A DNA stretch of 64,000 bases, from contig DATEOF010000167.1 of assembly GCA_035274465.1 (NCBI GenBank), forward strand, positions 10,252-74,251, read 5' to 3'. Under the pieces are notes generated by a model that made no database searches, was not told the DNA's origin, and worked only from the letters and a program-made list of their open reading frames with translations. Made by a program: the position numbers and the translations under genes. This DNA comes from JADGRF01 sp035274465 (GTDB taxonomy: Bacteria > Myxococcota_A > Polyangia > Polyangiales > JAFGIB01). Shown in pieces: positions 24,888 through 34,098 of this stretch. The first letter of the stretch is position 1. The number at the start of each line of letters is the position of its first letter.

Positions 24888-27800
24888 TCACTCACCCGCA
24901 TCGGGGAAGAGTTGCAGCGCTTCCTCGATCAGCCGCGGTTGCCCCAGGCGCGTGGCGCCGGCGTGTGCCTCGCGCGCGAGCTCGAGGGCCTGGCGTTGCG
25001 CGTCTCCGCTGCGCTGCTTGCGCAGGCAGCGCGCCAGTTGCAGGCGAGTCTCGTGCGCGCGCGCGTTCAAGCCGATGCGCTCGTTGTGGCGCAGCCCGAG
25101 CTCGAGGTGCGTGATGGCGGTCTCGTTGCGGCCCAGGTACTCCGCGAGCATGCCTTGCAGCTGCGCGATCGAGCCGTCGCAGAACAGCGTGTAGCCGACC
25201 GCGAATAGCTGGCTGTACGGCGCGAGCAGCGCATACAGCGCCTCGGCGTAGTCGGTCATGCGCAGGATGAGCACGGCGCGCGTGAGGTTGCCGAGCGTGC
25301 CCAGGTAGTCGGCGTCGCAAGGCAGTTGTGCCAGCTCCGCGGCCGGTACCGCACGCAGCGCACCTCGCGCTTCGTCGAGCCGCCCGCTCTCCGCCAGCGC
25401 GCGCAGCTTGATCGCCCAGACGCCGGGCGGATCCGCCGACTCGTAGCGCAGGGCGTCGTGCAGCTCGGTCGATAGCGGCGCCGCTTGCCCCAGTTGCGCG
25501 CGCGTGACCGTGCCGTCGAACGCGCAGAACAGCTCCGAGCCCCAGATCGTGCCTTGCTCGGTGTACACCGAGCGCTCGAGCTCGTGCAGCGCCTCGCGGC
25601 TGGGTGTGAACTGCAGCCGCGCCAGCAGCGCGAAACGCTCGCAGTACCAGATCTTCTGCGCCGAGTGCAGCACGCGCGCACGCATGCAGCCGCGATCGAT
25701 CGCAGCCATCAGCGCCATGCGATCACCTTGCTGGAAGGACTGCACGGCGCGATGGTGGGCCAGGCTGATCGGCAGCACCGGCATCTGCGCGGGGTGTTGT
25801 ACCGCCAGCCGCTCGAGCTCGAGCGCGACCTCTCCGGCCTCGGTGTAGTGCACCGGCCCGCCGACCAGGTACAGCTTGGCCAGCAGTGACGAGTAGTGTG
25901 CCAGCGGCGACTGCGACTTGCGCACCAGCGGCATGGCCTCGTCCATCAGCGCGCGGCTGCGCTCCGCCGAGTAGCAATACGGCGTGGCCACTGCCAGCGC
26001 CGAGAGTGACGCCCCGCGAAAGCCGACGTCGTGCGGGTGCAGCATGGTGAGGACGTGTTCGAGCAGCGCGGTCTGGCCCGGTAGCGGCGGCAGGCCCGGC
26101 GCGACGTTGAACATCATCGCCGCCCGCAGCAGCATCACGCGATCGCCCTGCTCCATCGCCATGTGCGCGACTTCGCGGATGGCGCGCTCGCACTCGCGCG
26201 GCGCGTGCCCGCGCGCGTACATCGCCATCAGGTACAACAAGCTCATGCGCAGCCGCAAGCTGGGGCGATCGACCAGCTCCAGCGCCTCGAGCGCGTGCCG
26301 GGCGTAGCGCACCACGTCCGGGCTCGCGAACACGGCTCCCGCGGCCGCGGCCGCCGCGCGGCAATACTCGACCGTCTTGCGCGCATCGCCGTCGGGCAGC
26401 GCCGAGTGAAAGTGGTAGGCCAATTCACTCGGCGGCACCGAGTCGCCGCTGGCCACGCGCGCATCGAGCACCGCGGCCACGCGCGCGTGCCAGCGCCGCT
26501 GCTCCTTCGGCGCGAGCGAGTCGTAGAGCACCTCGCGCAGCAGCTCGTGGCCGAACGCGAATGCGGTCATCGAACCCGGCGCGGCCACGACCACGTCCGA
26601 CTCGATCGCTTCATCGAGCGCAGTCATCAGCCGGCTCGGCTCGCGCTCGATCACGCTCGCCAGCAGCGGCAACTCGAAGCTGCGCCCGACCACAGCAGCC
26701 GCGGACAGCACCTCGCGCAGCTCGGGCTCGAAGCGCGAGACGCGCTGGCGCACCAGCTCGAGCGCTGCAGCTGGCAGCTCGAGGCCGCTGGCCTCGAGGC
26801 GTTCGGAGTCGGCCAGCGCGCGCGCCAGCTCGGTCATGAAGAACGGATTGCCTTCGCTCTTCTTGAACACCGCGCGGCCCAGCGCTCCGCCTTCGTCTTC
26901 GAGCAGCGCCCCCACGTAACGCACAACATCGACCTCTTCCAGGCGTTCGAGCTGGATGCGTTCGCTGTTACGGTGTCCGATGACGTGCGGCAGGTGCGTG
27001 CCCGCGCGCGGGGCGCGGCGCCCCGGCAGATGGCGCAGCGTGGCTATCACCAACAGCCGGCTGTGCGAGATCTCGTCCAACAGCTGGCCCAGCAACTCGA
27101 GCGAAGCCGCATCGGCGCGGTGCAGGTCGTCGATCACCAGCACCCACGGGTTGTGCTCGGCCGCGCGGATCAACAGCCGCAGGATGGCGTCGAAGTGCCG
27201 GTGACGCTCGGGGCTGGTCGAGAGGTTGATCGTGGAAGCCAGCGACTCCGGACCTGGACTCATGCCCAGGCCGAGGAAGGCGCGCAGCTCCTCGGGCAAG
27301 CCACCCAGCGGATTGCCGCCGCGAGCTGCAGGCAACACCTCGGAGATCAATCGCAGCCAAGGCCAGAGCGGCGGCGTGTCTCCCGCCTCGCGGCAGAAGC
27401 CCCAGGCCACGCTCAGCTTGTTGTCGCCGAGCTCGCGCGCCAGCGTCTCGGCCACGCGCGTCTTGCCGATACCCGGCTCGCCGAGCAACAGGCAGCAACG
27501 GCCACGGCCCGCGCGAGCTTCGGCCAGCGCGCGCCGCAGCTGCACCAAGGCGCGCTCGCGGCCGACGAACGGCGAACCAAATTCGGACTTCGGCAGCGGT
27601 TGTGCTGCAACTGGACGCTCGTCGTAACGGACCACGACTTCGCGCACGAAGCGGTAACCGCGGCCGTACGTGGTCGATACGTACTCGTCGTCGCCGCGCT
27701 GCTGACCGAGCAACTTGCGCAGGCGCGCCATCGATACGGTGATCGCATTATCGGCCACGGAGCGGCCGTCCCAGACCTTCTCGATTAATTCTTCCTTCGA

Positions 27801-27935
27801 GATCAGCTTGCCGGCGTTCTGAACAAGATAAGCCAGCAGACGCAGGACCAGCGCATCCGCCTGCAGCGCCTTACCAGTACGGCGGAGCTCCAGGCAGTCG
27901 CCATCCAACTCAAAGTCGTCGAAGATGTAGACCAC
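24888..27935 (-). CDS. wHTH-AAA-TPR transcriptional regulator (1015 residues)
   Basis: The domain order is an OmpR/PhoB-type winged helix (residues 1-105, with DNAITVSMARLRKLLG and YVSTTYGRGYRF), an AAA/NB-ARC-like ATPase (about 120-420) and a long helical repeat region to the end. Walker A is GEPGIGKT at 152-159, Walker B is WVLVIDDLHRAD near 265, and GNPFFMTELARAL follows. This architecture belongs to the large signal-integrating activators (BTAD/CadC-like wHTH with an AAA_16 module), in which ATP state and the TPR-like sensor gate DNA binding. The start is GTG 27935. A hybrid kinase gene lies directly upstream on the same strand and could be functionally linked. Confidence 0.88.
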   Translation of the reverse strand: MVYIFDDFELDGDCLELRRTGKALQADALVLRLLAYLVQNAGKLISKEELIEKVWDGRSVADNAITVSMARLRKLLGQQRGDDEYVSTTYGRGYRFVREVVVRYDERPVAAQPLPKSEFGSPFVGRERALVQLRRALAEARAGRGRCCLLLGEPGIGKTRVAETLARELGDNKLSVAWGFCREAGDTPPLWPWLRLISEVLPAARGGNPLGGLPEELRAFLGLGMSPGPESLASTINLSTSPERHRHFDAILRLLIRAAEHNPWVLVIDDLHRADAASLELLGQLLDEISHSRLLVIATLRHLPGRRAPRAGTHLPHVIGHRNSERIQLERLEEVDVVRYVGALLEDEGGALGRAVFKKSEGNPFFMTELARALADSERLEASGLELPAAALELVRQRVSRFEPELREVLSAAAVVGRSFELPLLASVIEREPSRLMTALDEAIESDVVVAAPGSMTAFAFGHELLREVLYDSLAPKEQRRWHARVAAVLDARVASGDSVPPSELAYHFHSALPDGDARKTVEYCRAAAAAAGAVFASPDVVRYARHALEALELVDRPSLRLRMSLLYLMAMYARGHAPRECERAIREVAHMAMEQGDRVMLLRAAMMFNVAPGLPPLPGQTALLEHVLTMLHPHDVGFRGASLSALAVATPYCYSAERSRALMDEAMPLVRKSQSPLAHYSSLLAKLYLVGGPVHYTEAGEVALELERLAVQHPAQMPVLPISLAHHRAVQSFQQGDRMALMAAIDRGCMRARVLHSAQKIWYCERFALLARLQFTPSREALHELERSVYTEQGTIWGSELFCAFDGTVTRAQLGQAAPLSTELHDALRYESADPPGVWAIKLRALAESGRLDEARGALRAVPAAELAQLPCDADYLGTLGNLTRAVLILRMTDYAEALYALLAPYSQLFAVGYTLFCDGSIAQLQGMLAEYLGRNETAITHLELGLRHNERIGLNARAHETRLQLARCLRKQRSGDAQRQALELAREAHAGATRLGQPRLIEEALQLFPDAGE

Positions 27936-28058
27936 GAGGGTACATGTTGAACTGCCGGTATCCCCTCACGCCATCGCCAGTTGGGGATGACAGCGCGATT
28001 CTTGGCAGTGGGTTTGCGCCCCGACAAACACCCTGCGCGCCAGGATCGGCCTCTCAGG

Positions 28059-29891
28059 CTACAGCCAGCGCTCCAAAACCTGCTGTAAATCTCGACGACT
28101 AAACGGCTTGGCCACGTAGTCGTCCATGCCCACGTCGATGCAGCGTTGTCTCTCTTCCGGTAAGACGCTGGCCGAAAGGGCGACGATCGTCAGGTGCTGG
28201 CCGTCCGGTTCGCGCCGCCGGATTTCGCGTGTTGCGTCATAACCATTCAGGTTCGGCATGTGGCAGTCCATGAACACCAGGTCGAACTTCTGCTCCTGGA
28301 GCTTGGCCAACGCCTCGGCGCCGTCGCCCGCGAACTCGACGCTACAGCCGAAGTGTTGCAATAGCTGCACCGCAAGCGCGCGGTTTTCCACGTTGTCCTC
28401 GACCAGCAGAACCCGCCCCTCGAACGCCGGCGGCGGCTTGCTCGGGCGCTTCGAGGCCGCTCGCGGCTTGATGGTATCGTCGATGCTCAGCGGCAAGTGC
28501 AGGCGAAACGTCGAGCCGCGGCCGAGCTCACTCTGCAGCGTGATCTCGCCTCCCATCAGCCGCGCCAGCTGCGTGCAGATCGCCAGGCCCAGCCCCGTGC
28601 CGCCGTAGCGCCGCGTGGTCGAGGTGTCCGCCTGGGTGAAGGCCTCGAAGACCCTGCGCTGTTGGTCGGGTGCGATGCCGATGCCGGTGTCTTCGACCGC
28701 GAACTCGACGCTCAGCTGGCGCTCGGCGAGCGGCGCGCTCTTCACGCGCAAGGCCACGTGACCGTCGTGCGTGAACTTGATCGCGTTGCCGACCAGGTTG
28801 GTCAGCACCTGGCGGATGCGCGTGGGATCGCCGACCAGGCGATGCGGCACCTCGGCGGCGACGTCGACGATCAGCAGCAGCCCTTGTTGGCTCGCCTTGA
28901 CCTCGAGCAGGTCGCGCACCTCTTGCAGCAGCTCGTGTGGATCGAAGCTGACATCCTCGATCGACAGCTGGCCGGCTTCGATCTTGGAGAAGTCGAGGAT
29001 GTCGTTGACCAGCTGCAGCAGCGTGTTACCCGAGCGTGCGACGGTCTCGGCATAGTCGCGCTGCGTCGCGTCGAGCTCGGTCATCTGCAACAGCTCGGTC
29101 ATGCCGAGCATCGCGGTCATCGGTGTGCGGATCTCGTGGCTCATGTTGGCCAGGAACTCCGACTTGGCCTTGACGGCACTCTGTGCCGCTTCGTTTGCCG
29201 CTCGGAGCTGCGCCTGTTGCCATTGATCGTGCAGCCGCAGCTCCTGCACCTTGCGCTGCTGCGCGATACGCACCCACAGCACGAGCGCGCCGACCAGCGT
29301 GGCTTCGATCAACGCTACGCCGAAGTGATACCACTCGGGCTCGACGCGCCGCGCACCGACGACCCACAGCCAGCCCGTCAGCGAGAGCGCGGTCAGGAAG
29401 CTGAACCAGCGCATCGAGAACAACAGGCAGCCGAAGCCGATCTGCGCGACCATCAAGTTGGTGGTCTGACGCGGAGCTTCGCTGAGGACGATCAGCACCA
29501 GGCAGTTGATGATCACCACCACGCCTATCAGCGCCGCCACTGGATGCGCGAGCAGCGGTGGCAAGCGATTGCGCGCGAACCACACCGCCGCCGCCAGGAG
29601 GCCCAGCGAGATCACGCCGGTCGACAGCGGACGCAGCGCGCCTTCCGAAAGTGAAATGGTCGTGCCGGCGAGGTCGAATTCGATGCCGGAGTTGCGCCGC
29701 GGGCTGTCGGTCGCCAGATCCAGCACGTACCAGCTGCTGATCAGCGCGTAGAACAGGGCCAGGCCGACGCAGATCGGCCGCATGGCATCGGCGAGCACGC
29801 CGTGCATCGCCTCGCGGACCGCAACCTCGCTGATCTCTACACGCCCGGGCGAGGGCTTGCTCGGGGAGCTCGCTTTCGACGCGTCCGCCAT
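28059..29891 (-). CDS. Membrane hybrid histidine kinase with receiver domain
   Basis: From ATG 29891 the product has about 610 residues. Six hydrophobic segments occupy the N-terminal 210 residues, with no large periplasmic loop. A short coiled coil leads to HisKA with the phospho-acceptor in FLANMSHEIRTPM (His about 252). HATPase N, G1 and G2 boxes (NLVGNAIKF, DTGIGI, GGTGLGL) follow. A C-terminal REC domain has the aspartate in FMDCHMPNLNGYDA (about 541) and the KPF motif. It senses an unknown membrane-proximal signal. There is no separate response regulator adjacent; the downstream wHTH-AAA gene lacks a receiver domain, so the phosphate target is not evident here. Confidence 0.92.
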   Translation of the reverse strand: MADASKASSPSKPSPGRVEISEVAVREAMHGVLADAMRPICVGLALFYALISSWYVLDLATDSPRRNSGIEFDLAGTTISLSEGALRPLSTGVISLGLLAAAVWFARNRLPPLLAHPVAALIGVVVIINCLVLIVLSEAPRQTTNLMVAQIGFGCLLFSMRWFSFLTALSLTGWLWVVGARRVEPEWYHFGVALIEATLVGALVLWVRIAQQRKVQELRLHDQWQQAQLRAANEAAQSAVKAKSEFLANMSHEIRTPMTAMLGMTELLQMTELDATQRDYAETVARSGNTLLQLVNDILDFSKIEAGQLSIEDVSFDPHELLQEVRDLLEVKASQQGLLLIVDVAAEVPHRLVGDPTRIRQVLTNLVGNAIKFTHDGHVALRVKSAPLAERQLSVEFAVEDTGIGIAPDQQRRVFEAFTQADTSTTRRYGGTGLGLAICTQLARLMGGEITLQSELGRGSTFRLHLPLSIDDTIKPRAASKRPSKPPPAFEGRVLLVEDNVENRALAVQLLQHFGCSVEFAGDGAEALAKLQEQKFDLVFMDCHMPNLNGYDATREIRRREPDGQHLTIVALSASVLPEERQRCIDVGMDDYVAKPFSRRDLQQVLERWL

Positions 29892-29977
29892 GACTTCTCG
29901 CACGTTCGGGCGAGTACCGGTATTTTACAGATTATTTGAGTGACTTTGGAATGGCTGCGTCTGGCGGCGCTCTGCGC

Positions 29978-30283
29978 TCAGCGCAGCCGTGAGCTGCGTG
30001 CAGAGGTCTCGGCGACGATCCACTCGAGCGGCACGACCACCTCGGAGCACCCGACACCACCCCAGCGCGGCTCTTCGCGCGTGCTCGGGTTGCCCCAGCC
30101 CTCCGGGATGCGCAGCTCCGCACTGCTATATGGTTCGTCCTGAGCGCCGCACCAATAGCCGTACAGCTCCCAACCGGCCGGCGTGAGGATCTCCGTCACG
30201 AAGGCCGAGGGATCGCTGGCGTGCGCGCTCGAAGCGCTCGCGAGCGCTGCCAGCATGCACACCACTCGAAGCCAGCGCCGCAT
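29978..30283 (-). CDS. Small exported protein of unknown function
   Basis: The 101-residue product from ATG 30283 has a signal peptide (MRRWLRVVCMLAALASASSAH, cleavage near AHA). The mature part of about 77 residues begins SDPSAFVTEILTPAGWELYG. It contains two cysteines and a Trp/Gly/Pro-rich middle. I do not recognise a family. Longer in-frame starts upstream would cross the divergent promoter region and were rejected. Confidence 0.6.
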   Translation of the reverse strand: MRRWLRVVCMLAALASASSAHASDPSAFVTEILTPAGWELYGYWCGAQDEPYSSAELRIPEGWGNPSTREEPRWGGVGCSEVVVPLEWIVAETSARSSRLR

Positions 30284-30453
30284 CTGTCGAGCGTGCACAA
30301 TGCAACGCTCGATGAAAACCCGACATCGTTGCAGTGGCTGCCACGTGTCGCGCGTACCGGAAGCGATGTCGCCCGGTCGCCCAGGGTAGACTCGCTTGAC
30401 CCAGCCGGCGCCCCGTCGCATCGTGGCGCCCGTTTCCATCAGGAGCCGTCGCA

Positions 30454-31368
30454 ATGCGCGTAGTTTCTTCCGTTTTGGTGCTGTCGTCGTGGCTGGTGTC
30501 GGCGTGTTCGCCCGACTTGGGCACATGCGATATGAACGCGGCAATCACGACCGTCTACCTGGAGGGCACGCCCTACGTCGAAGGCCAGGCGCTGGTCTTC
30601 CAGTCGTGCGCCGGGTCGCAGTGCCACGCCGTGGCCGCGACCGGTACCGCCCGCACCGGTGCACCGCACGGACTCAACTTCGACGTCTCGCCGATCACCA
30701 AGACCTCCACGCAGACATCGGTGGACCAGCTCAATGCCGGCATCAGCGAGGTGCGCGACGAGGCCGAGACGCTCTGGCGCGTGATCGACAACGGTTCGAT
30801 GCCGCCGGGCAAGGCCGGCGAGCGCGGCGACCTGCACTGGACCGACAAGACGGGCACGATGGACGTGATGTTGACCGGGCTCGATCTGGCGGAGGCTCGC
30901 GACAAGGTACGTAACTGGCTTGCCTGCGCCGCGCCGATCGTCGCGGCCACCAGTGACGCGCCGCTCAAAAGCTCAGTCATGGGCCTGGGCGCGATCGCAG
31001 ACCCCGGCACGCCCCCCGCGTCGGCGCCGACCTGGTCGTCGGTCTACGCGAACGTGCTTGCAGGCTGCACGAGTTGCCACAGCGCGATGTCGCCGTACCC
31101 GAACCAGAAGCTCGACCTCTCCAACCCGGATACCGCGTACATGCAGCTGGTGGACATGCCCACGTTCTCGGGCAGCGGGGCCTTGTGCGGCGGCCGCACG
31201 CTGGTCAAGAAGAGCGACTGCGCGAACTCGGTGCTATGGCAGAAGCTGGTGCCCATGGGCATGACGCCGCCGTGTGGCGCGCCGATGCCGCTGGTCGGCG
31301 ATCGGATCTCGGACGCCAACCGCAAGGCGGTGTGCGACTGGATCAACGCCGGTGCGGCGAAGAACTGA
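30454..31368 (+). CDS. Lipoprotein with two cytochrome c-like motifs
   Basis: The 304-residue product has a lipobox LVSAC (Cys18). AGGAG lies 7 bases before the ATG. The first motif is CAGSQCH (52-58), a CxxxxCH variant; the second is a standard CTSCH in VLAGCTSCHSAMSP. Each is followed by an MPP or MTPP element and an N-x-W-I-x-x-G-A type helix, as in planctomycete-like cytochrome domains, so this is a tandem dihaem candidate. It would sit in the periplasm, attached to a membrane, as an electron carrier. No oxidase or dehydrogenase is next to it. Confidence 0.8.
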   Translation: MRVVSSVLVLSSWLVSACSPDLGTCDMNAAITTVYLEGTPYVEGQALVFQSCAGSQCHAVAATGTARTGAPHGLNFDVSPITKTSTQTSVDQLNAGISEVRDEAETLWRVIDNGSMPPGKAGERGDLHWTDKTGTMDVMLTGLDLAEARDKVRNWLACAAPIVAATSDAPLKSSVMGLGAIADPGTPPASAPTWSSVYANVLAGCTSCHSAMSPYPNQKLDLSNPDTAYMQLVDMPTFSGSGALCGGRTLVKKSDCANSVLWQKLVPMGMTPPCGAPMPLVGDRISDANRKAVCDWINAGAAKN

Positions 31369-31371
31369 GCG

Positions 31372-32454
31372 TCACTCCATGCAGCCGAGCTCGTTCGGCC
31401 CGCAGCTGAAGCGCACATGCAGATGGCAGTGGTGTCCGGGCGAGTGCCGGACGATGCCGTACTTGGTGAAGCGCGGGAACTGGATCATCTGCTCCAATTC
31501 CTCGGGCGTCGCACCGTCGGCGCGCGCGGCCTTGTAGAGCGCGGCCTGACGCTGGCGCGACATGAAGATGTACTTCACCTCGCCGGTCTCGATGAAAGAG
31601 CGCACGAGCTGCCAGGTGGCCTGCCAGTCGATCGCCTCGTCGTTGGGCGCATCGGGTGCGAAGCCGGGCTTCACGAGCAGCGCGATGTCCACGTCGCGGC
31701 CGGTGCGGTGCGAGTGGTGAGGTCCGAAGCGGCCCCCGCGCTTGACGCTCATGTCCCAGAGCAAGATCTCGCCCGGGAAGCGGGTGCGCAGCCGGAACGC
31801 GGCCATACCGCGCTGCATGACCTCGATCGCGTGCGTCGAGCCGAACGAGTGGTCGACGTTGCGGACCGTGTACAGCGCCGGGTTCTCCGGGATGTTCACG
31901 CCGTTCAGCAGCTTGCCGCCGTTCGGCCAGCCGAAGCTCTCTCCACCCTTCGCCACCGGGACGGTGAGGTCCTCGATGCTGGGCTCGATCGGATCTTCCT
32001 TGGGCTGAACGCCCGGCTCGAGCCAGATCAGCAGGCGCTGGCCGGGCTCGAGCGCACGGATGTTGCGATTCCAGATCTTCTCGAGCGTGCCGGGGTCGAC
32101 ATGGTAGCGGCGCGCGATCTTCGTCCAACTGTCACCGGTGCGCACCACGTAGCTCAGCTTGTCGCGCTGTTGCGAGGGAAGTTGGGTTTGGATGCGGAGC
32201 CGTGCACCCGTCATGTCGCGGGGGCGCTGCGGATCCAGGCCGTTCCAGCGCACGATCGACGTGGTCGAGACCGCGTAACGTTGGGCGACTTCGACCAGCC
32301 GCTCGCCGGGGATGACCTCGTGCACGATCCATTGCGCGCTGGACGGCATCGTCGCAGCCATGACACCCGAAGGTGGTGCTGCGCGAAGCGTCTCGACCGG
32401 GCTCAAGAATGCCGCGAGCGCGGCCGCCATTCCAACTACAGGACTCACTCGCAT
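31372..32454 (-). CDS. LysM-containing penicillin-insensitive murein endopeptidase (MepA-like)
   Basis: The 360-residue product has a signal peptide (about 1-26), then two LysM peptidoglycan-binding modules (about 41-89 and 99-145, each opening HEVIPGERL or YVVRTGDSW). A MepA domain follows from about 175. The zinc site is visible as HRTGRDVDI (His249, Asp254) and C-terminal GHHCHLHVRF, with two cysteines nearby as in MepA. It cleaves D-Ala-meso-DAP crosslinks in the periplasm. ATG 32454 starts the signal peptide; the frame is open further upstream without signal-like sequence. Confidence 0.9.
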   Translation of the reverse strand: MRVSPVVGMAAALAAFLSPVETLRAAPPSGVMAATMPSSAQWIVHEVIPGERLVEVAQRYAVSTTSIVRWNGLDPQRPRDMTGARLRIQTQLPSQQRDKLSYVVRTGDSWTKIARRYHVDPGTLEKIWNRNIRALEPGQRLLIWLEPGVQPKEDPIEPSIEDLTVPVAKGGESFGWPNGGKLLNGVNIPENPALYTVRNVDHSFGSTHAIEVMQRGMAAFRLRTRFPGEILLWDMSVKRGGRFGPHHSHRTGRDVDIALLVKPGFAPDAPNDEAIDWQATWQLVRSFIETGEVKYIFMSRQRQAALYKAARADGATPEELEQMIQFPRFTKYGIVRHSPGHHCHLHVRFSCGPNELGCME

Positions 32455-32632
32455 GGGCAGCTCATCGGGGGAGGGCGCCGACCGTACCATTCTGTACCAG
32501 CGAGGGGAACCTGCGGCTGCGCAGTGGGGCGATTTAGAACTCGCCACGGCCGAAAAATGCAGCATTGGTGCTTACCGATGCACCCAAATTGGGGCAGCAG
32601 TGTATGAGCACACGCATGCGCACGTATCACGA

Positions 32633-33496
32633 TCAGCTGCGCAGGTGCTGCAGCTTGTCGGGATTGCTGATCACGTAGATGCCGGTGATGCGCTGCTCGC
32701 GGATCTCGAGCACACCCACCACGACGTCGCCGTTCTCGTAGCTCATCAAACAGCCGGGCATGCCGTTGACCCGCCGTAGCTCGACGCGCTGCGGAACGAT
32801 GAAGTTCGATTTGCGAATCACGCCGGCGAAGAAACGGCAGATGCGTTCAGCTCCGAAGACAGGATTGAGCGCTGCGTGTCGCTTGCCGCCGCCGTCCGAG
32901 TACAGCACTGCATCCTGCGCCAGGATCTTCATCAGCCCGGCCGTGTCGCCGGTCGAGCTGGCCTGCATGAACGCGTGCACCAGCTGCTGTTCGTCCTCTT
33001 GCGTGGGCTCGAATCGCGGCCGGCCCTCGTGCACCTGCGCCCGCGCGCGCTCGGCCAGCTTGCGACAGCTGGCCTCGCTGCGCTCGAGCACCGACGCCAC
33101 GCTGTCGTACTCCATGCCGAACACGTCGTGCAGCAAGAAGGCCGTGCGTTCGGGCGGCGACAGGCGCTCGAGCGTGACGAGCAGCGCGTAGGAGAGATCC
33201 TCGGCCAGATCGAGCGCGGCGTCGGGTGCAGGGGTTTCGTTCTCCAAGAGCGGCTCCGGCAACCAGGTTCCGACGTACACCTCGCGGCGCGCGCGCGCGG
33301 ACTTCAAGCGATCGAGGCAGAGCCGCGCCACCGTCCGGGTCAGATACGCCTGCGGTTCGGCGATCTCCTCGGCCGCCACGTCGCGCACGCGCAGAAACGC
33401 GTCTTGCACCACGTCCTCGGCTTCTGCGAACGAACCGAGCATGCGATAGGCGAGGCCGATCAAGCGCGGCCGGTGAGGCTCGAAGGGCAGGGTCAT
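32633..33496 (-). CDS. ECF41-type RNA polymerase sigma factor (SigJ-like) with C-terminal regulatory domain
   Basis: The 287-residue protein has sigma region 2 (RLIGLAYRMLGSFAEAEDVV), a linker WLPEPLL at 79-85 and region 4 (about 105-160). A SnoaL-like extension follows, carrying the group-defining motifs DGGGK at 201-205 and NPDKL at 278-282. In ECF41 sigma factors this fused domain replaces an anti-sigma factor and tunes activity. Its start overlaps the stop of the preceding carboxymuconolactone-decarboxylase-like gene by 4 bases (ATGA), which is the known genetic partner of the group. A matching ECF41 promoter stands before that gene, implying autoregulation. Confidence 0.93.
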   Translation of the reverse strand: MTLPFEPHRPRLIGLAYRMLGSFAEAEDVVQDAFLRVRDVAAEEIAEPQAYLTRTVARLCLDRLKSARARREVYVGTWLPEPLLENETPAPDAALDLAEDLSYALLVTLERLSPPERTAFLLHDVFGMEYDSVASVLERSEASCRKLAERARAQVHEGRPRFEPTQEDEQQLVHAFMQASSTGDTAGLMKILAQDAVLYSDGGGKRHAALNPVFGAERICRFFAGVIRKSNFIVPQRVELRRVNGMPGCLMSYENGDVVVGVLEIREQRITGIYVISNPDKLQHLRS

Positions 33497-34041
33497 GCGG
33501 CTGCTGTTTGGTTCACCGCCACGGGTTCGCCCGCGATCTGCAAGCGCGAGCAGGCTTTGCCGTAGCCCAGCGCGTACTTGACCGTCGGGTACAACCGAGC
33601 GGACACCATCGCGAACGCCATGGTCAAGAGCCCGCGCTTGCCCCAGCGCGCGATCACCTGGTCGCGCAGCTCGTCGGCACGGAGATCGTGTGCGAGCACG
33701 GCGCGCGTGAACTGCACGCCCAGGCGCACGTCGCTGCTCATGGCTGCGGTGTCGCCTCGCGCCACGGCGCGCAGCGTCTCGGAGGAGATGCCCTCGCGCT
33801 CGGCCATCGTGATCAGCAGCTGACTACACGGCCCACAGTCCTCGGTCATCACGGCGACCAGTCCGACGGCGTAGCCGACGTCGAGCGGCAGGTCGCGCTT
33901 GTAGGCCGAGAGCCGGGTCGCGCGAAAGAAGCGCATGAAACCCCCCAGGTCGATGTCGAGCATCTCCCGGGCGTAGCTCATGTCGTACTGCAGGTCGCGT
34001 TCCATGGCGTCGAGCCGGTTCTTGATGAATGCCTTGAGCAT
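33493..34041 (-). CDS. Carboxymuconolactone decarboxylase/AhpD-like protein, ECF41 partner
   Basis: The 182-residue helical protein has the redox pair in TEDCGPC (Cys69, Cys72), preceded by the acidic residue of the AhpD E-x-x-C-x-x-C site. The usual downstream histidine is not evident (CSQLLITM), so peroxidase-like chemistry may be altered. It is the first gene of a two-gene operon with the ECF41 sigma factor. ATG 34041 is preceded by GGAGGG and lies downstream of the predicted transcription start, so an in-frame codon at 34062 is excluded if the promoter is right. Confidence 0.85.
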   Translation of the reverse strand: MLKAFIKNRLDAMERDLQYDMSYAREMLDIDLGGFMRFFRATRLSAYKRDLPLDVGYAVGLVAVMTEDCGPCSQLLITMAEREGISSETLRAVARGDTAAMSSDVRLGVQFTRAVLAHDLRADELRDQVIARWGKRGLLTMAFAMVSARLYPTVKYALGYGKACSRLQIAGEPVAVNQTAAA

Positions 34042-34064
34042 GCTGGTTCGCCCTCCAAGCACAA

Positions 34065-34091
34065 GACGAGGTAGCCCGCCCCCGTGTGACG
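34065..34091 (-). promoter_or_regulatory. ECF41-type promoter
   Basis: Read on the minus strand, CGTCACA (34085-34091), then 16 bases, then CGTC (34065-34068). The published ECF41 consensus as I recall it is TGTCACA and CGTC with about this spacing, so the match is 10 of 11. It directs transcription into the carboxymuconolactone-decarboxylase gene and the sigma gene, with initiation expected near 34057. Confidence 0.75.
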
Positions 34092-34098
34092 ACTTTTT

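Noticed and set aside
26163..27788. 541-codon open frame opposite the wHTH-AAA-TPR gene
   Set aside because: The minus-strand product has Walker A, Walker B and a winged helix; the plus frame has none and is shadow coding.
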